A stretch of 64,000 nucleotides of DNA from Leifsonia shinshuensis (GCF_031456835.1 NZ_JAVDVK010000001.1:2108001-2172000), one strand, 5' to 3'; shown: positions 43,469-54,802, counted from the stretch's first letter. Notes: generated from the letters alone by a model not told the origin. A program made the numbers and translations.

Positions 43469-44449
43469 ATGACGACCTCCTCCCCCGCGTGGGGCATCCT
43501 CGGCACCGGCGGCATCGCAGCGGCCATGACGCGCGACCTTCAGCTGGACGGCCACACCGTCGCGGCCGTCGGCTCGCGGACGCCGGAGTCGGCGGCGCGG
43601 TTCGCGGCCGCCCACGCCATCCCCCGCTCGCACGGCAGCTACGAACAGCTTGTGGCGGACCCCGACGTCGACGTCGTGTACATCGCGACACCGCATCCCC
43701 AGCACGCGCCCAACGCCCTGCTGGCACTGGCCGCGGGCAAGCACGTGCTGGTCGAGAAGCCGTTCACGATGAACCGCGCGGAGGCAGAGCAGATCGCCGA
43801 CGCCGCCCGCTCCCGCGGCCTGGTCGCCCTCGAGGCCATGTGGACGCGGTGGTTGCCCCACATGGAGCGGCTGCAGGAGATCATCAGCGACGGCACCCTC
43901 GGCGAGCTGCGGTCGGTGGCGGCCCACCACTGGCAGCGCACCAACCCGGACCCGCTCGGGCGCATGCTCAACCCGGCGCTGGGCGGCGGAGCGCTGCTCG
44001 ACCTCGGCATCTACCCGGTGTCCTTCGCGTGGGATGTGCTGGGCGCGCCATCCGAGGTGCTGGCCCTCTCGATCCCGACCGACACCGGGGTCGACCGGCA
44101 GACGTCCATCCTGCTCGGCTACGACTCCGGCGCACAGGCGGCGCTGACGACCGGCCTGGACGCCGTGGGCGACAACAGCGCCGTGATCGTGGGCACCGAC
44201 GCGCGCGTCGAACTCGATGCCACGTTCTACGCTCCGACGTCGTTCCGCGTCGTCGCCGCCGACGGTCACGTCGTCGAGACCTACGAGTCCCGGATCAGCG
44301 GGCGCGGGATGCAGTACCAGGCTCGTGCGATCGAGCGTCTCATCGCGGCGGGCGGCGGCGAGGACGTGCGGCTGCCGCTCTCCCAGTCGGTCGAGATCAT
44401 GGGGACGCTGGACAGCATCCGGGAGCGCATCGGTCTCTCGTACGACTGA
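43469..44449 (+). CDS. Gfo/Idh/MocA-family oxidoreductase
   Basis: A 326-residue NAD(P)-dependent dehydrogenase for sugars or polyols. WGILGTGGIAAAMTRDL is the Rossmann turn, VDVVYIATPHPQHAPNALLALAAGKHVLVEKPFTMN the family signature with E-K-P, and EAMWTRWLPHMERLQEII begins the alpha/beta domain. GGGALLDLGIYPVSFAWDVLG carries the D-x-G-x-Y-P catalytic region. It starts 23 bases after ligB. Its closest relatives by pattern act on trans-dihydrodiol or sugar substrates; the actual one is unknown. Confidence 0.87.
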   Translation: MTTSSPAWGILGTGGIAAAMTRDLQLDGHTVAAVGSRTPESAARFAAAHAIPRSHGSYEQLVADPDVDVVYIATPHPQHAPNALLALAAGKHVLVEKPFTMNRAEAEQIADAARSRGLVALEAMWTRWLPHMERLQEIISDGTLGELRSVAAHHWQRTNPDPLGRMLNPALGGGALLDLGIYPVSFAWDVLGAPSEVLALSIPTDTGVDRQTSILLGYDSGAQAALTTGLDAVGDNSAVIVGTDARVELDATFYAPTSFRVVAADGHVVETYESRISGRGMQYQARAIERLIAAGGGEDVRLPLSQSVEIMGTLDSIRERIGLSYD

Positions 44450-44525
44450 GCCGCGACCCTTCCGTTCCCCCGGCGCGCGGCGTTAGAGTGCGGCCGAGGC
44501 CGATGGCGGCCGGGAGGAGGTCGCG

Positions 44526-45272
44526 ATGACGGATCTGACCGGGCGCAGGGCGCTCGTCACCGGGGGCGCCAGCGGCATCGGGATGGCCTGCGCCGAGGCG
44601 TTCGCGGAGGCCGGCGCGCGGGTGACGATCGCCGACCTGAACGGCGACGAGGCGCGCCGCGTCGCCGCCCGGTTGCGCGGGGACGCCTGGGAGATCGACC
44701 TCTCGAAGACGGAGGAGCTGGCCGAGCTGACGCTCGACACCGACATCCTCGTGAACAACGCCGGCATCCAGACGGTCCGCCCCATCCCGGAGTTCGAGCC
44801 GCAGACCTTCGCGCTCATGCTGCGGATCATGGTGGAGGCGCCGTTCCTCCTGATCCGCGCCGCGCTGCCCGGGATGTACGACCGCGGCTTCGGCCGGATC
44901 GTGAACATCTCGAGCGTGCACGGGCTGCGCGCGTCGCCGTTCAAGTCCGCGTACGTCACGGCGAAGCACGCGCTCGAGGGGCTGTCGAAGACGACGGCGC
45001 TGGAGGGGGCGCAGCACGGCGTCACCTCGAACTGCATCAACCCCGGGTATGTGCGGACGCCCCTGGTCGAGAAGCAGGTCGCCGACCAGGCGCGCGTGCA
45101 CGGCATCCCCGAGGACGAGGTGCTCGAGAAGGTGCTGCTCGCGGAGGAGGCGATCAAGCGGCTGGTCGAGCCGTCCGAGGTCGCCAGTCTGGCGCTCTGG
45201 CTCACCGGCGACACGGCCGGGATGGTCACCGGCGCCAGCTACACCATGGACGGCGGGTGGAGCGCACGATGA
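44526..45272 (+). CDS. Short-chain dehydrogenase (3-hydroxybutyrate dehydrogenase-like)
   Basis: A 248-residue SDR. LVTGGASGIGMACAEAF is the TGxxxGxG cofactor turn, and DLNGDEARR indicates NAD preference. ILVNNAGIQTVRPI, IVNISSVHGLRASPFKSAYVTAKHA (catalytic Ser, Tyr and Lys) and NPGYVRTPLVEKQV follow. The last, with the preceding HG and QT residues, strongly resembles D-3-hydroxybutyrate dehydrogenases. Its stop overlaps the start of an alpha/beta-hydrolase gene by ATGA. The three-gene unit may break down a hydroxyacyl ester or polymer. Confidence 0.85.
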   Translation: MTDLTGRRALVTGGASGIGMACAEAFAEAGARVTIADLNGDEARRVAARLRGDAWEIDLSKTEELAELTLDTDILVNNAGIQTVRPIPEFEPQTFALMLRIMVEAPFLLIRAALPGMYDRGFGRIVNISSVHGLRASPFKSAYVTAKHALEGLSKTTALEGAQHGVTSNCINPGYVRTPLVEKQVADQARVHGIPEDEVLEKVLLAEEAIKRLVEPSEVASLALWLTGDTAGMVTGASYTMDGGWSAR

Positions 45273-46153
45273 CCGGAGCCGAGCATCCCCTCGCGGTCCC
45301 GGTGCGCGGGGGCACGCTGGCCGGCGGCGACTACAACCCGCACGCGACCGGCGCGCCGCTGCTGGCCGTGCACGGGATCACCGCGAACCACGTGGCCTGG
45401 ATGCTCGCCGCGGCAGCGCTGCCGGACCGCCGCATCATCGCGCCGGACCTGCGCGGACGAGGGCGCAGCGCGGGCCTGCCGGGACCGTTCACCCTCAACG
45501 ACCACGCCGACGACCTGACGCGGGTGCTCGACGCCCTGGAGATCGAGCGGACCACCGTGGCGGGCCACTCGATGGGCGCGTTCGTCGCGGTCCGGCTCGC
45601 GCAGCGGCATCCCGACCGGGTGGAGCGGCTCGTGCTGATCGACGGCGGCCTCCCCATTCCGCTCCCGGAGGGCGTGCCGCCGGAGGACCTGCCTGCCGTC
45701 GTGCTCGGCCCCGCGCTGGAGCGTCTGCGCATGCGATTCCCGTCGGCGCAGGCCTACGAGGACTTCTGGCGCGCGCATACCGCGATCGGGCCCTGGTGGA
45801 ACGCGGCGATCGCCGACTACGTGGCGTACGACCTCGTCGGCGAGGAGCCCGAGCTGCGCTCGAGCGTCGACCCGGCGGCAGTCTCGGTGAACGCGCTCGA
45901 ACTGGACGGATCGGCGGGCTACGCCGACGCCCTCGCCGGGTTGCGGCTGCCCATCGACTTCGTGCGGGCGCCACGTGGCCTGCTCGACGGGCCGCCCCTC
46001 TACGAGACCTCGGTCGTCGAGGAGTGGGGCCGGCGCCTCCCGGATCTGCGCGCGCACGAGGCCCACGACGTCAACCACTACACGATCCTGATGACGGAGG
46101 GCGGCCTGCGGCAGGTCGTGCCCGTCCTCGACCCGAAGGAGACCCACGCATGA
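45269..46153 (+). CDS. Alpha/beta-hydrolase
   Basis: A 294-residue serine hydrolase. LLAVHGITANHVAWMLAAAAL is the oxyanion strand, APDLRGRGRSAGLPGPF follows, and VAGHSMGAFVAVRLAQRHPDRVERLVLIDGG carries nucleophile Ser. A cap domain occupies about 125-215, and the catalytic His is in HDVNHYTIL. Both ends overlap neighbours by ATGA, giving a tight SDR-hydrolase-hydrolase operon. Ester, lactone or C-C bond cleavage are all possible. Confidence 0.85.
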   Translation: MTGAEHPLAVPVRGGTLAGGDYNPHATGAPLLAVHGITANHVAWMLAAAALPDRRIIAPDLRGRGRSAGLPGPFTLNDHADDLTRVLDALEIERTTVAGHSMGAFVAVRLAQRHPDRVERLVLIDGGLPIPLPEGVPPEDLPAVVLGPALERLRMRFPSAQAYEDFWRAHTAIGPWWNAAIADYVAYDLVGEEPELRSSVDPAAVSVNALELDGSAGYADALAGLRLPIDFVRAPRGLLDGPPLYETSVVEEWGRRLPDLRAHEAHDVNHYTILMTEGGLRQVVPVLDPKETHA

Positions 46154-47202
46154 CCGGAACCCTGCTGCCGGGCATCACCGCCCACCGCGTCACCACCGAC
46201 CGCTACGCGGCCAACGTGCTGGAGCGGCCCGCCGACGGCGACGCGCTGCAGACGGTGCTGTTCGTGCACGGGAACGTGTCTTCGTCGCTGTTCTGGCAGC
46301 CGCTCATGCTGGCCCTCCCGCCGGGCATCCGTGCGCTGGCCGTCGACCTGCGCGGTTTCGGCGACAGCGAGACCCTCCCGGTGGATGCGACCCGCGGCGT
46401 GCGGGACTTCTCCGACGACGTGGCCGCCGTGGCGGACGCCCTCGGCCTGGGCGCGACCCACATCGTCGGCTGGAGCCTCGGCGGCGGGGTGGTCATGCAG
46501 CTGCTGCTCGACCGGCCGGACCTGGTGTCCAGCCTGACCCTGGTCTCCCCCGTCTCGCCGTACGGCTTCGGCGGCACCGCGGCCGACGGCTCGCTGCTGA
46601 ACCCGGACGCCTCCGGCACCGGCGGGGGCGGCGCGAACCCCGACTTCGTGGCGAGACTCGCCGCCGGCGACACGACGGAGGACGCGCCCACCTCGCCGCG
46701 CGCGGTCTACCGCTCCTCGTACGTCGCCCCGGGCTTCGAGTCCGAGTACGAAGACCTGTGGGTGGAGTCGATGCTCTCCACGGCGACCGGCCCCGACAAC
46801 TACCCGGGCGATGCCGGCGGGTCGGAGCACTGGCCCGGATTCGCGCCCGGGACCCGCGGCATCCTGAACACCCTCGCGCCGACCTACTTCGACACGTCCG
46901 GGATCGTGGACGCACCCGCGAAGCCGCCCATCCTGTGGATCCACGGCGCGGTCGACGCGATCGTCGGCGACGCGTCCTTCTTCGACCTCAACCAGCTCGG
47001 CGCCGCCGGGATCATCCCGGGCTGGCCGGGCGACGAGGTCGCCCCGCCGCAGCCGATGCTGGCGCAGACGCGCGCGGTGCTCGGCCGCTACGCGGACGCC
47101 GGCGGCACGACGCGCGAGGTCGTCCTCGACGACTGCGGCCACTCCGCCCACATCGAGAAGCCCGACGAGTTCCGCGCGGAGCTGCTCGCCTGGATCAGCT
47201 GA
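46150..47202 (+). CDS. Alpha/beta-hydrolase
   Basis: A 350-residue serine hydrolase. VLFVHGNVSSSLFWQPLM is the oxyanion strand, AVDLRGFGDSETLPVDATRGVRDFSDDVAAVADALG follows, and IVGWSLGGGVVMQLLLDRPD has nucleophile Ser in G-W-S-L-G. The acid is in WIHGAVDAIVGD and the His in DDCGHSAHIEKPDEF. An unusually long lid (about 140-270) with a Gly-rich GTGGGGANPDF loop suggests a bulky substrate. It is the last gene of the SDR operon. Confidence 0.85.
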   Translation: MTGTLLPGITAHRVTTDRYAANVLERPADGDALQTVLFVHGNVSSSLFWQPLMLALPPGIRALAVDLRGFGDSETLPVDATRGVRDFSDDVAAVADALGLGATHIVGWSLGGGVVMQLLLDRPDLVSSLTLVSPVSPYGFGGTAADGSLLNPDASGTGGGGANPDFVARLAAGDTTEDAPTSPRAVYRSSYVAPGFESEYEDLWVESMLSTATGPDNYPGDAGGSEHWPGFAPGTRGILNTLAPTYFDTSGIVDAPAKPPILWIHGAVDAIVGDASFFDLNQLGAAGIIPGWPGDEVAPPQPMLAQTRAVLGRYADAGGTTREVVLDDCGHSAHIEKPDEFRAELLAWIS

Positions 47203-47230
47203 GCCCGGCGGCCGTGGCCGCGGCCGCGGC

Positions 47231-47285
47231 CGCCGAGTGGTGACATATGGTCGCCATTCGACGGAGATTCGAGCATCCACTCACG
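47231..47285. repeat. 55-nt intergenic repeat, family C (copy 2)
   Basis: This is the inverse of 27888-27942, with 47 of 55 matching positions. It contains GAGTGG and CCACTC arms and an inner ATGG-TCG-CCAT dyad on the plus strand. Like copy 1 it sits between convergent genes, here the hydrolase and TetR genes. Confidence 0.8.
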
Positions 47286-47298
47286 ACTCGATCGCGGC

Positions 47299-47919
47299 CT
47301 ACGGTGTCAGCGCGCGATCGAGCGCCCCGCGGCGCAGTCCGAGCATCCCCTCGACGGCGTGCGCGAGCACGGGGCCGCGGTCACCGGCGGCGCCCCAGCG
47401 GACCAAGGCCTGCGCATTCAGTCCGTCGATCATGCCGAGCAGCTGCCAGGCGGTCTGGGCCGGGTCGTCGGCCGAGAAGTCGCCCGCATCGACACCCTCC
47501 GTGACGATGGCGAGGATGAGCTCCTGCCAGGCGTCCATCTGGGTCCGCACCGCCGCGGCGAGCGCCTCGTTGCGGCGTCCCAGCGCCCACGCCTCCACCC
47601 AGACCAGCGTGACGTCGTCGCGTGTTCCGTCGAGCAGCGTGCGCAGCAGGAGTGCCAACCGGTCGACGGCCCCCTCGGCGGGCGCGAGCAGCGCCTGCAC
47701 CTCCCCGAGCTCGGCGCCGACGACGGCGGTGAAAGCCGAGGCGACCAGCTGATCCATCGCGGGATGGTAGTGCGCGACCAGCGCGGGAGTGACGCCCGCG
47801 CGCCCGGCGACGCTGCGCAGCGTGACGGCCGCGAGCCCGTCGGCGAGCGCCAGGTCGCGGGCCGCGGTCGCCAGTTCGGCGCGGCGCTCGGCGGGCGGTC
47901 GGCGGGGTGCTCTTGACAT
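47299..47919 (-). CDS. TetR-family transcriptional regulator (BetI-like)
   Basis: A 206-residue repressor. ERRAELATAARDLALADGLAAVTLRSVAGRAGVTPALVAHYHPAMDQLVASAF is the helix-turn-helix region with a BetI-like V-A-H-Y-H/F pattern. The C-terminal ligand domain has WVEAWALGRRNEALAAAVRTQMDAWQELI, typical of BetI/PsrA-like proteins. It is divergent from the agmatine deiminase gene with a perfect dyad between, so it probably represses both directions. An amine ligand such as agmatine is plausible but inferred from context only. Confidence 0.85.
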   Translation of the reverse strand: MSRAPRRPPAERRAELATAARDLALADGLAAVTLRSVAGRAGVTPALVAHYHPAMDQLVASAFTAVVGAELGEVQALLAPAEGAVDRLALLLRTLLDGTRDDVTLVWVEAWALGRRNEALAAAVRTQMDAWQELILAIVTEGVDAGDFSADDPAQTAWQLLGMIDGLNAQALVRWGAAGDRGPVLAHAVEGMLGLRRGALDRALTP

Positions 47920-47954
47920 GGTCCGCCCAGTATAGGTACCTTCTGGGTGAGTTA

Positions 47955-47970
47955 TTGATCATTCGATCAA
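47955..47970. promoter_or_regulatory. TTGATC-ATTC-GATCAA dyad, candidate TetR operator
   Basis: A perfect 6-4-6 palindrome midway between the divergent tetR (47919) and agmatine deiminase (48001) starts, in an AT-rich patch. Its position fits a shared operator. Confidence 0.55.
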
Positions 47971-48000
47971 CAGATGTCGTCTTCGACCGATGGAGGCCCG

Positions 48001-49041
48001 ATGACCTGGCGCATGCCCGCCGAGACCGCACCGCACGAGCGCACGTGGATGGCGTTCCCGCGCGCCGGGCTGACGCTCGGCGACGACGCCGCGTCCGCCG
48101 AGGAGGCCTACGCCGCCTGGACGGCCGTCGCCCACGCCGTCGCCGAATACGAGCCGGTGACCATGGTCGTCGACCCCAGCGAACGCGAGCGCGCCCGTCG
48201 AACGCTCGGCTCGCACGTCGACCAGGTGGAGGCGCCGCTCGACGAGTTCTGGATGCGAGACTTCGGCCCGACCTTCGTCGTGGACGACGAGCGCCCCGGC
48301 GTGCTCGGCGCCGTCGACTGGACCTTCAACGGCTGGGGCGACCCGGAGTGGGCGGAGTGGCGGAAGTCCGCCGAGATCGCCCGGTTCGTGGCCGAGCGGA
48401 CGGGCGCCGAGCTCGTCAGCTCCCTGCTCGTCAACGAGGGCGGCGGCATCCACGTCGACGGCGAGGGGACCGTGCTGCTCACCGAGACGGTGCAGCTCGA
48501 CCCGCGCCGCAACCGCTACGCCGACAAGGAGCGAGTGGAGGCGGAGCTGGCGCGCACCATCGGCGCCACCCACGCGATCTGGCTGCCGCGCGGGCTCACC
48601 CGCGACTACGACGACTTCGGCACCAACGGGCACGTCGACATCGTGGCGAGCATCCCGTCGCCCGGCACGCTGCTGCTGCACACGCAGCGCGACCCGGAGC
48701 ACCCCGACTACGAGGTCTCGCGCGACCTTCGCGCCCTGCTCGCGGAGACCACCGACGCGGCGGGACGGTCGTGGGAGATCGTCGACCTGCCCGCGCCGGC
48801 CACCCTCCGCGACGAGGAGGGATTCGTCGACTGGAGCTACGTCAACCACCTCGTCGTGAACGACGGCGTGGTCGCGTGCGGCTTCGGCGAGGAGCGCGCG
48901 GACGCCGAGGCGACCGAGATCCTCGAGGCCGCCTACCCCGGCCGTCGCGTCACGATGGTCGACTCGCGGCCGATCTTCGCCCGCGGCGGCGGCATCCACT
49001 GCATCACCCAGCAGCAGCCGGCGGTGGAGACGGTCCGATGA
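48001..49041 (+). CDS. aguA: Agmatine deiminase
   Basis: A 346-residue guanidino-group-modifying enzyme converting agmatine to N-carbamoylputrescine. MPAETAPHERTWMAFP is the family start, DEFWMRDFGPTFVVD holds the substrate-binding Asp, and EGGGIHVDGEGTVLLTE the Glu/His region. NGHVDIVA has the catalytic His. RGGGIHCITQQQP has the nucleophile Cys near the C-terminus. GGAGG nine bases upstream supports ATG 48001 over 47974. It overlaps the amidase gene by ATGA. Peptidyl-arginine-deiminase-like relatives share the fold, but the agmatine motifs fit best. Confidence 0.9.
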   Translation: MTWRMPAETAPHERTWMAFPRAGLTLGDDAASAEEAYAAWTAVAHAVAEYEPVTMVVDPSERERARRTLGSHVDQVEAPLDEFWMRDFGPTFVVDDERPGVLGAVDWTFNGWGDPEWAEWRKSAEIARFVAERTGAELVSSLLVNEGGGIHVDGEGTVLLTETVQLDPRRNRYADKERVEAELARTIGATHAIWLPRGLTRDYDDFGTNGHVDIVASIPSPGTLLLHTQRDPEHPDYEVSRDLRALLAETTDAAGRSWEIVDLPAPATLRDEEGFVDWSYVNHLVVNDGVVACGFGEERADAEATEILEAAYPGRRVTMVDSRPIFARGGGIHCITQQQPAVETVR

Positions 49042-50738
49042 CGTTCGACGTGGTGGAGGCACCGATCGCCGAGCTACGGCGGGCGCTGGACGCCGGGGAG
49101 ACGACGAGCGAGGAGCTCGTGACGGCCTACCTCGCGCGGATCGACGCATACGACGCCGCGGGCCCTCGCCTCAACGCGGTCGTGGTGCGCAACCCCGACG
49201 CGATCGATGAGGCCCGCGCATCCGACGCCCGCCGGGCGGCGGGAGCGACCCTCGGGCCGCTGGACGGCATCCCGTACACGGCGAAGGACAGCTACCTGGC
49301 CCGGGGGCTCACCGCCGCGGCGGGGTCCCCCGCATTCGAGCACCTCGTCGCGCAACGGGACGCGTTCACCATCGAGCGCCTGCGCGCCGGCGGCGCCATC
49401 CTGCTCGGCCTCACCAATATGCCTCCCATGGCGAACGGGGGAATGCAGCGCGGCGTCTACGGTCGCGCCGAGTCCCCGTACAACGGGGATTACCTCACGG
49501 CGGCGTTCGGGTCCGGGTCCTCCAACGGGTCCGGAACGGCGACCGCCGCCAGCTTCGCCGCCTTCGGTCTCGGCGAGGAGACGTGGTCGTCCGGACGGGC
49601 GCCCGCATCCAACAACGCGCTGTGCGCCTACACCCCGTCGCGCGGCGTCATCTCGGTGCGCGGCAACTGGCCGCTCGTGCCGACGATGGATGTGGTGGTG
49701 CCGCACACGCGCACCACGGCCGACCTGCTCGAGGTGCTCGACGTGATCGTCGCCGACGACACCGAGACCCGCGGCGACTTCTGGCGCGCCCAGCCCTGGG
49801 TGCCGATCCCGCGCGCCTCCGAGCTGCGGCCGTCGTCATACCCGGCCCTGGCGGAGGGCGCCTCGCTCAGCGGACGCCGGTTCGGCATCCCGCGGATGTA
49901 CATCAACGCCGACCCGGACGCCGGCACGGCCGAGCGCCCGGGCATCGGCGGCCCGACGGGGCGGCGCATCGAGACGCGCGACTCCGTGATCGCCCTCTGG
50001 GAGGCGGCGCGCCGCGACCTGGAGGCCGCGGGCGCGACCGTCGTCGAGGTCGACTTCCCGGCGGTGTCGAACTACGAGGGCGACCGTCCCGGCGCACCGA
50101 CCATCGCGACGCGGGGCCTCGTGAGCCCTGCGTACCTGCGGCGCGAGATCGTGGACCTGTCGGCGTGGGCGTGGGACGACTTCCTCGCCGCGAACGGCGA
50201 CCCCGCGCTGCGCACGCTGGCCGACGTCGACGGCGCGCGGATCTTCCCGCATCCGGAGGGCGCACTCCCCGACCGGTACGACGGCTTCGAGGACGACATC
50301 GCCGACTACCCCGCCTGGGTGCGTGCGCATCCCGGAACGACGCTCGAGAGCATCCCGGAGCTGGAGCCCGGTCTGCGCGGGCTGGAGGAGACGCGTCGCG
50401 TCGACCTGGAGGAGTGGATGGACGGGCTCGGCCTCGACGCCGTGGTGTTCCCCGCGGTCGCGGACGTCGCCCCGGCGGACATGGACGTGAACCCGGCCTC
50501 CGCCGACCTCGGCTGGCGCAACGGCGTCTGGGTCGCGACCGGCAACCTCGTGCCGCGCCACCTGGGCATCCCGACGGTCACCGTGCCGATGGGCACGATG
50601 ACGGACACACGGATGCCCGTCGGCCTGACGTTCGCCGGCCGCGCCTACGACGACGCGGCCCTGCTGCGGCTGGCCGCCGCCTTCGAGGCGACCGGCCGCC
50701 GCCGCGCCGAGCCGCCGCGCACGCCGCGGCTCGGCTGA
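49038..50738 (+). CDS. Amidase-signature-family amidohydrolase
   Basis: A 566-residue amidase. The Ser-cis-Ser-Lys centre is YTAKDSY (Lys), SGSSNGSGTATAA (cis-Ser) and TWSSGRAPASNN, where the usual T-G-G-S-I-R reads T-W-S-S-G-R but keeps the nucleophile Ser. GVISVRGNWPLVPTMDVVVPHTRTTADLLEVLDVI follows, and TVPMGTMTDTRMPVGLTFAGRAYDDAALLRLAAAFE is the standard ending. It is coupled by ATGA to agmatine deiminase, which suggests that it acts on the carbamoyl product or a related amide in place of the nitrilase-type AguB; that is inference. Confidence 0.87.
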   Translation: MTFDVVEAPIAELRRALDAGETTSEELVTAYLARIDAYDAAGPRLNAVVVRNPDAIDEARASDARRAAGATLGPLDGIPYTAKDSYLARGLTAAAGSPAFEHLVAQRDAFTIERLRAGGAILLGLTNMPPMANGGMQRGVYGRAESPYNGDYLTAAFGSGSSNGSGTATAASFAAFGLGEETWSSGRAPASNNALCAYTPSRGVISVRGNWPLVPTMDVVVPHTRTTADLLEVLDVIVADDTETRGDFWRAQPWVPIPRASELRPSSYPALAEGASLSGRRFGIPRMYINADPDAGTAERPGIGGPTGRRIETRDSVIALWEAARRDLEAAGATVVEVDFPAVSNYEGDRPGAPTIATRGLVSPAYLRREIVDLSAWAWDDFLAANGDPALRTLADVDGARIFPHPEGALPDRYDGFEDDIADYPAWVRAHPGTTLESIPELEPGLRGLEETRRVDLEEWMDGLGLDAVVFPAVADVAPADMDVNPASADLGWRNGVWVATGNLVPRHLGIPTVTVPMGTMTDTRMPVGLTFAGRAYDDAALLRLAAAFEATGRRRAEPPRTPRLG

Positions 50739-50800
50739 CGCCGCCGCGGCCGGCGCTTCGCGCGGCCCCGTCGCGCGCGGCCCGTCGCGTGGCCTTTCAC

Positions 50801-50855
50801 GATTTGTGCCAAATCGTGGTTACGAGCGTCGCATAACCGCGATTTGGCACAAATC
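50801..50855. repeat. 55-nt composite palindrome, subtype 1 (copy 4)
   Basis: GATTTGTGCCAAATC (50801-50815) and GATTTGGCACAAATC (50841-50855) are 40 bases apart, with centre GTGGTTA...TAACCGC. It lies in the 237-base gap between the amidase gene and the VanY-like gene. Confidence 0.9.
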
Positions 50856-50975
50856 GTGCGGCGACCCCGCGCAGGGCGGCGGCGCGCGGTGCGGCGGCGG
50901 GGTCCGTCGCGCGACGGACCGGGATGGGCCTCGCGGCGGACGCGGCGCCCGGCCGCGCGCTGCGAGCGTGGAGAC

Positions 50976-53326
<2,351 letters not shown>

Positions 53327-53399
53327 GCGCGAGCGGGGAGACCGCGCAGGATGCGCACAGCGCGCACCGTTGCGGCTCCCGCATCCGTACGATGAGGGT

Positions 53400-53831
53400 A
53401 TGGACACGCGCGAGGCCGAGGCGGAGGAGCACCGCCCCGAGAACTGGCCGCTCGGCCGGCTGCTCGGCGCCGCTTCGCGCGCCGTCGAGCGCGCGTGGGC
53501 CGAGGCGCTCGAGCAGCGCGGCCTGACGCACGCCGGACTGATCGTCCTTCACCTCCTCGAGCTGGGGTTCGACTCGCAGTCGGACCTGGCGCGGATGGCG
53601 CAGGTCGAACCGCAGACCATGTCGCGCACCGTCGACCGCCTGGTCCGCGAGGGCCTGGTCACCCGCACGCCCGACCCGGGCGACCGCCGCCGGCACGTGC
53701 TCGCGATCACCGGCGCGGGCCGCTCCGCGTTCGAGGGGGTGCGTGGGCTGGAGGACGACGTGTTCCCCGAGGTCGCCGACCCCGCCGCGCTGCGAGCAGC
53801 CCTGCTGCAGATCGTCTCCGCCCGGTCATGA
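53400..53831 (+). CDS. MarR-family transcriptional regulator
   Basis: A 143-residue winged-helix protein. RGLTHAGLIVLHLLELG leads to SQSDLARMAQVEPQTMSRTVDRLVREGLVTR (helix-turn-helix, about 58-90), and the wing is TPDPGDRRRHVLAITGAG. Its stop overlaps the start of an AraC-type regulator gene by ATGA, so the two regulators are made together. ATG 53400 has only a close GAGGG as ribosome site. Confidence 0.87.
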   Translation: MDTREAEAEEHRPENWPLGRLLGAASRAVERAWAEALEQRGLTHAGLIVLHLLELGFDSQSDLARMAQVEPQTMSRTVDRLVREGLVTRTPDPGDRRRHVLAITGAGRSAFEGVRGLEDDVFPEVADPAALRAALLQIVSARS

Positions 53832-54772
53832 GCGCGTCGCACCGCGTCGCCGTGCTGGTGCTGGAGGGCGCGAAGCCTCTCGACGTGGGCATCCCGGCGC
53901 AGGTCTTCTCGCACCGGCCGAGCATGCCGTACGAGGTGCGGGTGTGCGGCGCGGCGCCGGGGCTGGTGACCGGCGGCGACGGCCTCTCGTACCACGTTGC
54001 CGAGGGGCTGTCGGCGCTGGAGGAGGCGGACACGGTGTTCGTCCCGGGCTACCGGTCGCCCGCCACCACCGAGCCGCCGGCCTCCGTCGTCGGGGCGCTG
54101 CTGGCGGCGCACGAACGCGGCGCCCGGCTCGCCGCCATCTCCACCGGGGCATTCGCCCTGGCCGCGACCGGGCTGCTCGACGGCAGGCGCGCGACCACGC
54201 ACTGGCACTACACGCGGGCGCTGGCGGAGCGGCATCCACTCGTCCAGGTCGACGAGAACGTGCTGTTCGTCGACGAGGGCGACATCCTCACCTCGGCGGG
54301 CGCCGCATCCGGCATCGACCTCTGCCTGCACCTCGTGCGCCGCGACCACGGCGTCGGGCTGTCGAACCGCGTGGCCCGGCGGCTCGTCGCCGCCCCCTAC
54401 CGCAGTGGAGGCCAGGCGCAGTACGTGCCGCGCAGCGTCCCGGAACCGCTCGGCGACGTGTTCGCCAGCACCCGGGAGTGGGCGCTGGCCCACCTCGCCG
54501 AGCCGCTCACCCTGGAGCAGCTGGCCCGCAACGCCAACGTGTCGGCCCGGACGTTCTCCCGGCGCTTCGTCGAAGACACGGGATACACGCCGATGCAGTG
54601 GGTGCTCCGCGCCCGGGTCGACCTGGCACGCGAACTGCTGGAGCGCACCGATCTCGGCGTCGAGCAGGTCGCCGCCCGGGTGGGACTCGGTACCGGGGCC
54701 AACCTGCGGCTGCACTTCCAGCGCATCCTCGGCACGTCCCCCACGGAGTACCGGAACACGTTCTCGGCGTGA
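53828..54772 (+). CDS. AraC-family regulator with DJ-1/PfpI-like N-domain (GlxA-like)
   Basis: A 314-residue transcription factor. The N-terminal DJ-1-like domain (about 5-185) has VAVLVLEGAKPLDVGIPAQVF, DTVFVPGYRSP and AAISTGAFALAATGLLDGRRATTHWHY, where the usual nucleophile Cys is Thr-Gly, so it is a sensor and not an enzyme. The C-terminal double helix-turn-helix (about 215-314) has LTLEQLARNANVSARTFSRRFVEDTGYTPMQWVLRARVDLARELLERTDLGVEQVA and GTSPTEYRNTF. It is coupled to the MarR gene upstream. Target genes are not evident. Confidence 0.9.
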   Translation: MSASHRVAVLVLEGAKPLDVGIPAQVFSHRPSMPYEVRVCGAAPGLVTGGDGLSYHVAEGLSALEEADTVFVPGYRSPATTEPPASVVGALLAAHERGARLAAISTGAFALAATGLLDGRRATTHWHYTRALAERHPLVQVDENVLFVDEGDILTSAGAASGIDLCLHLVRRDHGVGLSNRVARRLVAAPYRSGGQAQYVPRSVPEPLGDVFASTREWALAHLAEPLTLEQLARNANVSARTFSRRFVEDTGYTPMQWVLRARVDLARELLERTDLGVEQVAARVGLGTGANLRLHFQRILGTSPTEYRNTFSA

Positions 54773-54802
54773 CCCGGCGCCGCCACGGCGCTGGCGGGAT
54801 CC

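Noticed and set aside
45049..46150. Long in-frame extension upstream of the second alpha/beta-hydrolase
   Set aside because: The extension is the +1 shadow of the SDR and first hydrolase genes; the real start is ATG 46150 with an ATGA overlap.
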